Part shown: piece by piece, positions 56,890-64,000 of the stretch
How positions within the stretch are numbered: position 1 is the stretch's first letter
Layout: every line of letters starts with the position of its first letter
Origin: Halopseudomonas pelagia CL-AP6
Lineage (GTDB): Bacteria > Pseudomonadota > Gammaproteobacteria > Pseudomonadales > Pseudomonadaceae
Assembly: GCF_000410875.1 (NCBI RefSeq)
Contig: NZ_AROI01000011.1
Coordinates: forward strand, 1-64,000
DNA length: 64,000 nt
Direction of reading: 5' to 3'
Notes under the pieces: model-generated
What the model was told of the DNA's origin: nothing
The model's database searches: none
What the model saw: the letters and a program-made list of their open reading frames with translations, nothing else
Program-made: the position numbers and the translations under genes

Positions 56890-57527
56890 TGAACTTTCTC
56901 GCACACCTGTTTCTTGGCCCCAAAGATCCCGAGCAAGCATTGGGCAGTTTGCTCGGTGATTTTGTCCGGGGTCCGGTTGGGCGTCTGGATCTACCCCAGG
57001 GGGTGCGTGAGGGGATCTGGCTGCACCGTCGGATTGACAGTTTTACCGACGCCCACCCGCTGGTGCAGCGCAGCCGCGAGCGTGTCAGCCCGGAACGGCG
57101 GCGTTATGCCGGCATCATGATTGATATGTTCTACGATCATTTGCTCGCCAGTCATTGGCAGACCTTCTCCGACCAGCCTCTGGAGCAGTTTACCCAGGAT
57201 ATTTATGCCGTGCTGCTGGATCAGCAGCCGCTAATCCCCGAGCAGGCTTGGCCCACCATCAGTCGCATGGCCGAGCACGATTGGCTATGCAGTTACGCCC
57301 GGCTGACCAGCCTGCATCGGGCGCTGGACGCTATTTCTCTACGGCTTAAGCGCAGCAATCCTTTGCCGGGCTCGGCAATAGAGCTTGAGCACGATTACGC
57401 CGGGTTCAAGGCTGATTTTATGGCCTACATGCCGCAGGTGATGGCGTACGCGACGGATCAGGCTGCCGAGCTGACTGGCGCAAAAGTTTCTGCCTTGACT
57501 GTTGCGTCGGTCAACCCCAAGGCCTGA
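56889..57527 (+). CDS. acpH: Acyl carrier protein phosphodiesterase AcpH
   Basis: 212 aa. MNFLAHLFLG, GSLLGDFVRG, LHRRIDSFTDAHP and MIDMFYDHLLASHW are the metal-binding blocks of AcpH (HD-like). It removes 4'-phosphopantetheine from holo-ACP. It is coupled to the coiled-coil gene by 1-bp overlap and its last 70 bp overlap the convergent acyltransferase gene. Confidence 0.95.
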   Translation: MNFLAHLFLGPKDPEQALGSLLGDFVRGPVGRLDLPQGVREGIWLHRRIDSFTDAHPLVQRSRERVSPERRRYAGIMIDMFYDHLLASHWQTFSDQPLEQFTQDIYAVLLDQQPLIPEQAWPTISRMAEHDWLCSYARLTSLHRALDAISLRLKRSNPLPGSAIELEHDYAGFKADFMAYMPQVMAYATDQAAELTGAKVSALTVASVNPKA

Positions 57528-58282
57528 CTCACCGCTGATTGGGCGCTTCTGGACAGCTGATTGCGGGTTCCGCTGTCAGGCTGCAGGTCGTCGAGAAAGT
57601 GCAACTCCACGGTAATGGTCGGGCTGCCCAGCAGGCCGAGCAGGTGCGCTGAGAACTCATCGTCATTGATGAAAGGCGCGGTCCTGTCAGGCTGGCCATT
57701 TTGCCGATAGGCCAGCGCGACTGGCTGTATTGGTGTGGCTGAATCTATCGCGCAACTCAGTAGCCGGCCGTGGAAGGTGCGAACCTGGTCCCCGGCAGTG
57801 GTAGTGCCTTCGGCAAAGATCACCAGGCTGCGGCCCTGCTGTAGCGCAGCGGCCAATTGTTCTTGCAAGGCGCTGCCGCTCGCCTGCCCGCGCTGAATAA
57901 ACAGCGTGCCAGCGGCTGCGGCCAGCCAGCCGATTACCGGCCAGTGGCGTACTTCCGCCTTGGATAGAAAATGTACCGGCGCATGGGCGCCAATAATCAC
58001 GATATCCAACCAGGAAACATGATTGCTGACCAGCAGTCGGGTGCCCGTTGCAGGCTGGCCATGGCAGCGTACCTGCACCGGCAGCAAGCGTATCAGACCG
58101 CGCATCCACCAGCCTGCCAGCTGTTGGCGTCGAGCGTCGAGAGGCTTTGCACTGAGGCTTTGTAGCAGCGCCATACCCAGGCTGAGCAACAGGCCGCAGC
58201 CTATCCAGAATGCCACGGCGGGTATGCGCCAGAGCCGTCTGGCGAATACCCGCAGCCTGGTAGTGGTTTCCTTGTGCATCAT
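57458..58282 (-). CDS. olsA: Lyso-ornithine lipid O-acyltransferase OlsA (PlsC family)
   Basis: 274 aa from the ATG at 58282, which overlaps the olsB stop by 4 bp. The acyltransferase motif NHVSWLD (H-x4-D) and FAEGTTT are intact, after a membrane helix near the N-terminus. Acting after OlsB, it completes ornithine lipid from lyso-ornithine lipid. Assignment relies on the coupling with olsB. The 3' end overlaps acpH by 70 bp on the opposite strand. Confidence 0.9.
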   Translation of the reverse strand: MMHKETTTRLRVFARRLWRIPAVAFWIGCGLLLSLGMALLQSLSAKPLDARRQQLAGWWMRGLIRLLPVQVRCHGQPATGTRLLVSNHVSWLDIVIIGAHAPVHFLSKAEVRHWPVIGWLAAAAGTLFIQRGQASGSALQEQLAAALQQGRSLVIFAEGTTTAGDQVRTFHGRLLSCAIDSATPIQPVALAYRQNGQPDRTAPFINDDEFSAHLLGLLGSPTITVELHFLDDLQPDSGTRNQLSRSAQSAVSQALGLTDATVKAETFAPVSSAA

Positions 58283-59031
58283 GCCGTCTTGAAGTGGCGA
58301 GCATAGCGAGAGCACAGCTGCTCCCGACGCAACAGAATAAAGACGTCGGCAACATTGAACTCGGGGTCCCAGCAGGGCTCGCCGCAGATTTTCGCGCCCA
58401 GGCGCATATACGCTTTTAGCAGGGGCGGCATTTGTGCGGTGACATTATCTGGCAGGTCCATTTCAGGAATCGGCAGGCGGGGAATAGCATTCAGCCAGTT
58501 GCGGCACAGGTAGCGCTCACGCAGACGCTGCATAACCGCGTGCGCCTGGATCCCGCCATCACCCATGCCGACACTGGCGCAGCCCATCAGATAGGTGTAG
58601 TGCCGTTCATTCATCAGTTGCGCAATGCCCGACCACAGCACCGAGATAGTGGCGCCGTTACGGTAGTCAGCATGTACGCAGGTGCGGCCTATTTCGAGGA
58701 TGTCGCCGCGCAGTTGCTTCAGCCCGACCAATTGAAATTCGCCCTCGCTGTAGAAGCCTCCAGCGAGTCGCGCCCGTTGGCTGTCCAGCAGGCGTGTGGT
58801 GGCGACGATGACGCCGGTGTGGCGGTCGCGCACCACCAGATGTTCGCAGTGAAGATCAAACAAATCCTGGTCCAGGCCACTTTCCGCGTTAGCCAGTTGC
58901 GCGCCGCATTCCTCGCTGAACACTTGAAAGCGCAGCGCCTGCGCTGCTCTCAGGCAGGCGCGGTCCTGCACCAGTTCCACAATAAGGTGGCGTTCTTGGG
59001 TTGTTTCTATGGCAAGCGCAGCGTTTGACAT
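58279..59031 (-). CDS. olsB: L-ornithine N-alpha-acyltransferase OlsB (GNAT)
   Basis: 250 aa. The Acetyltransf_5 pattern is clear: [33 protein letters not shown] and LMGCASVGM. It transfers 3-hydroxyacyl from ACP to ornithine, the first step of ornithine lipids, which often replace phospholipids when phosphate is low. It forms an operon with olsA. Confidence 0.94.
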   Translation of the reverse strand: MSNAALAIETTQERHLIVELVQDRACLRAAQALRFQVFSEECGAQLANAESGLDQDLFDLHCEHLVVRDRHTGVIVATTRLLDSQRARLAGGFYSEGEFQLVGLKQLRGDILEIGRTCVHADYRNGATISVLWSGIAQLMNERHYTYLMGCASVGMGDGGIQAHAVMQRLRERYLCRNWLNAIPRLPIPEMDLPDNVTAQMPPLLKAYMRLGAKICGEPCWDPEFNVADVFILLRREQLCSRYARHFKTA

Positions 59032-59214
59032 GGGGCACCTCCGTCGGGACAGCCTCGGGTTGTTTCCAGATCGAGGCTATGGCACTGGGGTGTCAGCGCC
59101 GTGAAACTTTGGTGGCGGTTGTGTTACAGCGGCGGGCTCTGTTGATGCAGGTCAGTGCGTGTCACTCAAGGCTGACTTATAAAGATCGGCCACAGATTGT
59201 CATAGGTAATCGAG

Positions 59215-59997
59215 ATGAATGCTCCAGCTAGAGTGCTGTTCGATAATGGTGCTCACAAGGTGCTTTGCTTTGACCAACTGGTAACGGGCGACGGGGTGCA
59301 GTCCAATCAGTTTCTGATCATTGATGGCAACGAACATGCCCTGCTGGATCCGGGCGGTGACTTGACCTATATGCCGCTGTCGCTCGCAGTGAGCCGTTAT
59401 ATTCCGCTGCAGGATCTGACCTATGTGTTCGCCTCGCATCAGGATCCGGATATTATCGCGTCCCTGGATAAGTGGTTTTTGCATACCCGTTGCCGAGTGG
59501 TCTGCTCACGATTGTGGGCGCGCTTTCTGCCCCATCTGTCTGCTGGTTACTTGACGCGAAGCCAGGGTATGAGCACCACCGAACGCATGATCGCAGTACC
59601 GGACCGCGGGCAGGATATTGCCCTGGGCAAGACTGTCATCAAGGCATTACCTGCGCATTTTTTGCATTCGGTGGGCAACTTGCAATTTTTTGATCCGGTT
59701 AGCGGTATTCTGTTTTCCGGCGACATGGGCGCGTCCATGGTTGATGACGCCGAGCCGGTCACCGATTTTGCGCTGCATATACCGAACATGGAGGGCTTTC
59801 ACCGACGCTATATGGCCGGCAACAAGGCCTGCCGCCTGTGGGCCAACATGATCCGTCAGTTGCAGCCGAAGATGATCGTACCGCAGCACGGGCGGCCTTT
59901 TGTCGGGCCTGATATGATTGATGCTTTTCTGGACTGGATCAGCCAGCTCGAATGCGGGTTGGACCTGCTGACCCAGGCCGACTATCGCATTCCCTGA
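59215..59997 (+). CDS. MBL-fold di-iron protein (ODP-like)
   Basis: 260 aa single metallo-beta-lactamase-fold domain. The metal motif reads SHQDPDI in place of HxHxDH, then HFLHSVGN, SGDMGAS and PQHGRPF. H-x-[ED]-x-D is the flavodiiron/oxygen-binding di-iron protein pattern, without a flavodoxin domain. Function is not established; oxygen sensing is suggested by the family. The PLD gene follows 13 bp later. Confidence 0.87.
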   Translation: MNAPARVLFDNGAHKVLCFDQLVTGDGVQSNQFLIIDGNEHALLDPGGDLTYMPLSLAVSRYIPLQDLTYVFASHQDPDIIASLDKWFLHTRCRVVCSRLWARFLPHLSAGYLTRSQGMSTTERMIAVPDRGQDIALGKTVIKALPAHFLHSVGNLQFFDPVSGILFSGDMGASMVDDAEPVTDFALHIPNMEGFHRRYMAGNKACRLWANMIRQLQPKMIVPQHGRPFVGPDMIDAFLDWISQLECGLDLLTQADYRIP

Positions 59998-60010
59998 TGT
60001 AAGGCATGGC

Positions 60011-61171
60011 ATGACAGGCACTACCTATCCCTGGCGCAGGGGCAACAGCCATCGGCTCACGGTCGACGGCGAGCATTTTTTCCCGGAATTGCTCGAGCAG
60101 CTACAGCAGGCGCGCGAAAGGATAGATATCGAAATGTATCTGGTCACCTCCGGGCAAGTTACTGCCAAGTTGATTCAGGTACTGATTGCAGCGGTGCAGC
60201 GGGGCGTGCAGGTACGTTGCCTGTTCGATGCGGGCGGCAGCCGCGATTTTGTCAAGGCCGAGCGCGAGCAGTTGCGGCGCGCAGGCGTGGATCTGCGTTT
60301 TTACAATCCGTTGAACTGGCGCTTCGGCTCGCACAACTTCTACCGTGACCACCGCAAGATAGTGCTGGTTGATTGTTTGCGGGTGATGGTTGGTGGCATG
60401 GGCTTGAGCGACCCATTCTGCCAGGCAGATGCCAGCGGACAAACCGAATGGCACGAGCAGATGTTATTGGTGGAAGGGCCTGTAGTGGCCGACTGGCAGG
60501 ATCTTTTTGATCGGGAGTGGGAAAGGGCTGCGCAACCCTTGACAGGGAATAGCCTGCAATTACGTCGCAAGGTCAGCGTACCACCGCATCCGCAGGGTGA
60601 TTCCGGCTACGGCCGGGTTGCCTATATCGATTCAAGGCATGGCAAGGAAGTGCTCAACGGCTTGCTGGCAGCTGTGCGGCGAGCAGACTCGCGGGTCTGG
60701 CTGGCCACCCCGTACTTCCTGCCGGCTTGGCGTATACGCCGCGCGTTACAGCGCGCCGCACGTCGCGGTGTGGATGTACGTTTGCTGCTCTGCGGTCAGC
60801 GCATTGATCATCCGCAGATTCGCTATGCCGGCCAGCGTTTCTACAGCAGATTGTTGAAGGCCGGTGTGCGCATCTACGAGTATCAGCCGCGCTTTCTGCA
60901 CCTCAAGACGGCGCTGGTAGACGATTGGGTGTCACTGGGCTCGTGTAATTTCGATCATTGGACGCTGCACTGGAATCTGGAGGCGAACCATCAGGCGGTG
61001 GATGTCGATTTGAATCGCGAGGTGACCGCCAGTTTCGAAACTGATTTTACCCAGAGCAAGGAATGGACGTTGGCGCAATGGCGCGAACTGCCCTGGCCGC
61101 ACCGGTTGAAGATCCGCGTATGGGGGCAGATCAACCGATTGGTGATGTTGTGGTTTGATATCAAGGGTTGA
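60011..61171 (+). CDS. Phospholipase D-like cardiolipin synthase (ClsB-like)
   Basis: 386 aa with two HKD motifs: HRKIVLVD at about 116-123 and HLKTALVDDWVSLGSCNFD at about 297-315. No N-terminal membrane pair, so it resembles ClsB rather than ClsA. It would form cardiolipin or related lipids at the membrane. Probably co-transcribed with the MBL gene. Confidence 0.9.
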   Translation: MTGTTYPWRRGNSHRLTVDGEHFFPELLEQLQQARERIDIEMYLVTSGQVTAKLIQVLIAAVQRGVQVRCLFDAGGSRDFVKAEREQLRRAGVDLRFYNPLNWRFGSHNFYRDHRKIVLVDCLRVMVGGMGLSDPFCQADASGQTEWHEQMLLVEGPVVADWQDLFDREWERAAQPLTGNSLQLRRKVSVPPHPQGDSGYGRVAYIDSRHGKEVLNGLLAAVRRADSRVWLATPYFLPAWRIRRALQRAARRGVDVRLLLCGQRIDHPQIRYAGQRFYSRLLKAGVRIYEYQPRFLHLKTALVDDWVSLGSCNFDHWTLHWNLEANHQAVDVDLNREVTASFETDFTQSKEWTLAQWRELPWPHRLKIRVWGQINRLVMLWFDIKG

Positions 61172-61216
61172 ATGTTCAGAAAACCCCCGCCTGCGAAGTG
61201 GGCGCGACGTGCAGCC

Positions 61217-61309
61217 GGGCAAGCACCATGCTGGACACGCGGTGAACCCATCCCTGGGGGCTTATCCGCGCCCGTCCAGGGCGCAGACGGTCCAGCAAGG
61301 CGCTTGCCC
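61217..61309. repeat. 93-bp palindromic element
   Basis: GGGCAAGCACCATGCTGGAC (61217-61236) and GTCCAGCAAGGCGCTTGCCC (61290-61309) are inverted repeats matching at 18 of 20 positions. The centre holds a second hairpin, GCGCCC-GTCCA-GGGCGC, and CCCATCCCTGGGGG. It lies between the convergent cardiolipin synthase and enoyl-CoA hydratase genes. Its look is that of an interspersed REP/MITE-type element; no second copy was seen in the window. Confidence 0.75.
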
Positions 61310-61362
61310 AGCTTCCCGGTAGAGTGCTGAGGCATGCGCGAATGCTTTATAAAGCTCAGATC

Positions 61363-62127
61363 TCAGTTAAATACCGGCTTACGTTTCTGTATAAACGCCG
61401 TCAGCGCTTCCCGTGCTTCCGGCCCCTTCAGCAAGCCAGCAAAATAGTCACCCTCGCGTTGCATGACTTCCTCGGCAACCTGGGTCACCCCTTGTTTGAT
61501 CAATTGCTTGCTCAAACGAACCGAGCTGGGCGGCAATTCGGCGATGCGAAGCGCGGCAGCCCGGGCGGCATCCAGAACCGGTTGACCGGCCGGCAGTGCG
61601 TGGTTAGCCAGACCGATTTCGGCGGCCCTTTGGCCACTGATGGTCTCGCCCAACAGCAACAGCTCGGCAGCGCGCAAATGCCCTAGCAGGCGCGGCAGCA
61701 GGAAGCTGGAACCGGCCTCGGGGCACAGACCCAGATTTACAAAGGGCATTTTCAGCTTGGCGTCTACGGCTACATACACCAAGTCGCAATGTAGCAGCAG
61801 GGTAGTGCCAACGCCCACGGCAGGACCATTGACCGCAGCGATCAGCGGCTTTGTCGCGTGGCAAATAGCTTTGAGAAAATCGTACACCGGGCTGTTCGGA
61901 CCGGACGGCGGTACGTTGATAAAGTCGCTGACATCATTGCCACTGGTAAAGCAGCTCTCGCTGCCCTGAATGATCACTGCGCGCAGGCTGTCGTCGACCT
62001 GAGCGCTATTAATTGCTTCGGCCATGGCGCTGTACATATCACGTGTCAACGCGTTTTTCTTGTCGGGGCGGCTCATGCTCAGGGTCAGAACAGCGTCGCT
62101 GCGGTCGATCAGCAGGTGTTGGCTCAC
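61363..62127 (-). CDS. Enoyl-CoA hydratase/isomerase family protein
   Basis: 254 aa crotonase fold. SRPDKKNALTRDMYSAMAEA at the N-terminus, oxyanion region SCFTSGNDVSDF and AVNGPAVGVGTTLLLHCDLVY, and GLCPEAGSSFLLPR (Glu retained). Likely fatty-acid or related CoA metabolism. It is followed upstream, on the same strand, by the reductase and cyclase genes. Confidence 0.92.
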   Translation of the reverse strand: MSQHLLIDRSDAVLTLSMSRPDKKNALTRDMYSAMAEAINSAQVDDSLRAVIIQGSESCFTSGNDVSDFINVPPSGPNSPVYDFLKAICHATKPLIAAVNGPAVGVGTTLLLHCDLVYVAVDAKLKMPFVNLGLCPEAGSSFLLPRLLGHLRAAELLLLGETISGQRAAEIGLANHALPAGQPVLDAARAAALRIAELPPSSVRLSKQLIKQGVTQVAEEVMQREGDYFAGLLKGPEAREALTAFIQKRKPVFN

Positions 62128-62166
62128 GGGTAGCTCCTGAAAATAGTCAAGGGCACCGCCAAGTGA

Positions 62167-63144
62167 TTATTGGCGGCTGATAAAGGCTTCGTCGAGTATC
62201 TGGCGGCCCGGCAGGCCCGCCATGAATAGCGGTTTGCGCAGTTGCTCGATAAAAGCAGGCGGCCCGCAGAGTAAGGCCAGGGTCTTGCGCGAAGCAAGGC
62301 GCAGTTGTGTCAAATCAGACGGCAGTTCGGCGCGGCTGCGCAAGTGCAGCCTGAGCTGCGGATATTGATCGGCCAGCTTGAGTAGCGGCTGCGTCAGATA
62401 GCATGGCGTATCCGCCCGCGACCAGTGCCAGACCGTGATGGGCGCTTCATGCCCGGCCAGGAGTGCATCACGGGCGATCGCCTGCAAGGGCGCCAGGCCT
62501 GTACCACTGCCGAGCATTAACAGCGGCGTATCCTGCCAGGCAGGGTCGTAATGAAAGTGCCCTGCTGCAGATCCCAGATAGAGCCTATCGCCGAGCTGGC
62601 ATTGGCGGATTGCATTGGAAAAAGCCCCTTGTGCATGCAGCCGCAGGTGAAATGCCAGCTCGCCGTCGGCCGGCAGGCTGGCGATGGAGTAGGGTCGTGC
62701 CAGGCTAGCGTCCAGCCATAACACCAGGTGTTGGCCGGCACGAAAGCGCAAGGGTCGCTCTGGGGCCAAGCGCAACAGCAGTATGTCGTCAGCCAGATAG
62801 CGCATCTCGCTGATGCGTGCGGGGAGGCCATCGGTTGTCGGGTCATGCAGGCTGATGTGCATGTCCTGCTGCACCAGGCACTGGCATGCGAGTAGCCAGC
62901 CCTTGGACTGCTGTTCAGGACTTAGCAGGGACCGAGCGGCGCTGGGCGCTTCGTCCGGCCTGGCCTGCACCAGACAGCTTTGGCAGTGCCCTGAACGGCA
63001 GGACCAGGGTACCTTGTGGCCGTGTTCAAGCAGGGCGTCCAGCAGGTTGCTATCAGGTTGGACGACAAACTCTTGGTCGCCCAGCGGAGTGCCGGCCACC
63101 GGAGTGCCGGCCACCGGAGTGCCGGCCAAGTAAATCTTAGGCAT
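62167..63144 (-). CDS. 2Fe-2S flavin oxidoreductase (ferredoxin-NAD(P) reductase type)
   Basis: 325 aa. A plant-type 2Fe-2S domain with CRSGHCQSC (C-x4-C-x2-C) and a distal Cys in LACQC, an FAD-binding part with RPYSIAS, and an NAD domain with GSGTGLAP. It is the electron-transfer subunit type used by oxygenases; no oxygenase partner lies in the window. The ATG at 63144 is inside the 3' end of the cyclase gene. The N-terminus carries a VNTR of AGTPV (63085-63129). Confidence 0.9.
   Translation of the reverse strand: MPKIYLAGTPVAGTPVAGTPLGDQEFVVQPDSNLLDALLEHGHKVPWSCRSGHCQSCLVQARPDEAPSAARSLLSPEQQSKGWLLACQCLVQQDMHISLHDPTTDGLPARISEMRYLADDILLLRLAPERPLRFRAGQHLVLWLDASLARPYSIASLPADGELAFHLRLHAQGAFSNAIRQCQLGDRLYLGSAAGHFHYDPAWQDTPLLMLGSGTGLAPLQAIARDALLAGHEAPITVWHWSRADTPCYLTQPLLKLADQYPQLRLHLRSRAELPSDLTQLRLASRKTLALLCGPPAFIEQLRKPLFMAGLPGRQILDEAFISRQ
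63085..63129 (-). repeat. In-frame 15-bp tandem repeat, three copies
   Basis: The unit CGGAGTGCCGGCCAC occurs at 63085-63099, 63100-63114 and 63115-63129 (last base changed). It encodes AGTPV-AGTPV-AGTPL near residue 7 of the reductase, in the first beta-strand of the ferredoxin domain. Copy number can change without a frameshift. Confidence 0.93.
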
Positions 63145-64000
63145 AAGCCGCCTCGTGGGTCTCCGAACGGTTGCGTCCGGCTTCCTTGGCACGATACAGC
63201 GCTTCATCGGCTTGGTGAATATGTGCTTCCAGATCCTGTTCGGCAGCGATCAGGCAGAGCCCTGCGGAAAAGGTGCAATGTTCTCCATCAGGCAGGCCTT
63301 CAAATTGGGTGCTGGCAAAGGCCTTGCGCAGGCGTTCCACGCACTGGTGCAAGGTGGCCAGGTCGGCATTGTTCAGCAGCAGAATGAACTCCTCGCCGCC
63401 AAAGCGGGCGACCATGTCCTGATCCCGCAGGCTCTTGCTTGCGAGCGTGGCGAAGCCTTGCAGCACGGCGTCACCGGTGGCGTGGCCATGGCAGTCGTTG
63501 ATGCCCTTGAAATTGTCCAGATCGATCAGGGCGATGCCGAGCTTGTTCATGGGGCCGAGCAGGTTGATGCGTCGTTGCGCTTCCTTGAGGAAAAAACGGC
63601 GGTTGATCAGGCCGGTCAGGCTGTCAGTATCGGCCAGGTTCTGCAGCTGGCCCATCATGCCCTTGAGGGTTTCCTGGTGCAGTTGCAAGGTGTTATGCCG
63701 ACGTAACAGGCGCTCGCGCAGCTCGCGAATATAGGTACAGAAAAAGCTCAACCAGGCCAGGAAACAGGCCAATACAAACCATTCGAGCATGTGTACGCTT
63801 ACTGGCTGGGTATTGCTGCCGGTCAGCGTGCTGTACAGAATCAATCCACTGTAGAGCAGCAGCGCCAGGCCGGCGTGATGAAAGAATGCCGAACGTGATA
63901 ACTGAAAGACACCAAACATCAGAATGATCGGGTAAATCATGATCAGGCTGCCACGAAATTCGCCGGAGAACGCCAGCAGGTAGGTTAGCAGGAACATCGC
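63137..64000 (-). CDS. Membrane diguanylate cyclase, 5' cut by window
   Basis: At least 288 codons; the first visible Met is at 63997 and an in-frame codon continues to the edge, so the N-terminus is probably missing. About five membrane helices precede a GGDEF domain with intact GGEEF (RFGGEEFILLL) and DLDNFKGINDCHGHATGD. It makes c-di-GMP. No EAL domain. It overlaps the reductase gene by 8 bp. Confidence 0.93.
   Translation of the reverse strand, partial: AMFLLTYLLAFSGEFRGSLIMIYPIILMFGVFQLSRSAFFHHAGLALLLYSGLILYSTLTGSNTQPVSVHMLEWFVLACFLAWLSFFCTYIRELRERLLRRHNTLQLHQETLKGMMGQLQNLADTDSLTGLINRRFFLKEAQRRINLLGPMNKLGIALIDLDNFKGINDCHGHATGDAVLQGFATLASKSLRDQDMVARFGGEEFILLLNNADLATLHQCVERLRKAFASTQFEGLPDGEHCTFSAGLCLIAAEQDLEAHIHQADEALYRAKEAGRNRSETHEAAYA

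Overview
The window looks like chromosome of a marine or halotolerant gamma-proteobacterium of the Pseudomonadaceae, most like Halopseudomonas. The reasons are the Pseudomonas-type gene order at several loci (hsbR-hptB-fliK-fliLMNOPQR-flhB; ispF-truD-surE-pcm-DUF368-nlpD-rpoS; olsB-olsA; argO/argP), an RhlG-type reductase, and a complete ectoine osmolyte operon. Genus assignment is inference; no rRNA or tRNA gene was seen.

Layout. 1-9.3 kb: HsbR/HptB phosphorelay and flagellar hook-length, C-ring and type III export genes, with sigma-54 type promoters before fliK and fliL. 9.3-13.6 kb: a gene remnant, a SIMPL protein, a Zur-box-controlled COG0523 GTPase plus DUF1826 pair, and an alpha/beta hydrolase. 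13.7-17.6 kb: ectABC-ask (ectoine) on the minus strand. 18-24 kb: rhlG, speA, then a two-gene operon pairing an epoxide hydrolase with an SDR that carries the diagnostic halohydrin dehalogenase motifs, then a membrane-anchored BLUF photoreceptor. 24.1-28.7 kb: MacA-MacB-NodT tripartite efflux system. 28.8-33.3 kb: a solute-binding protein, a sigma-54 two-component system and a divergent DUF4168 gene. 33.4-36.4 kb: glutathione-dependent formaldehyde detoxification. 36.5-42.5 kb: ispF to rpoS. 42.5-46.7 kb: RND efflux pair. 46.9-50.5 kb: LemA, a GIDE-domain protein with an EF-hand, and a GGDEF/EAL protein. 50.7-55.8 kb: sodB, argO/argP and two NAD(P)-dependent dehydrogenase-like genes. 56-61.2 kb: acpH, ornithine-lipid genes, a di-iron-type MBL protein and a phospholipase D/cardiolipin synthase. 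61.2-64 kb: a palindromic repeat element, enoyl-CoA hydratase, a 2Fe-2S flavin reductase with an in-frame 15-bp tandem repeat, and a diguanylate cyclase cut by the window edge.

Most genes are housekeeping or core Pseudomonas functions. The best candidate for an under-described system is the halohydrin dehalogenase-epoxide hydrolase operon (21060-22717): by family knowledge the two enzymes would act in series, vicinal halohydrin to epoxide to diol. Other points of interest are the Zur-controlled COG0523/DUF1826 module, the membrane-tethered BLUF protein, the LemA/GIDE/EF-hand pair, the di-iron MBL protein, the 93-bp palindromic element, and an rpoS terminator embedded in the 3' end of the convergent efflux gene.
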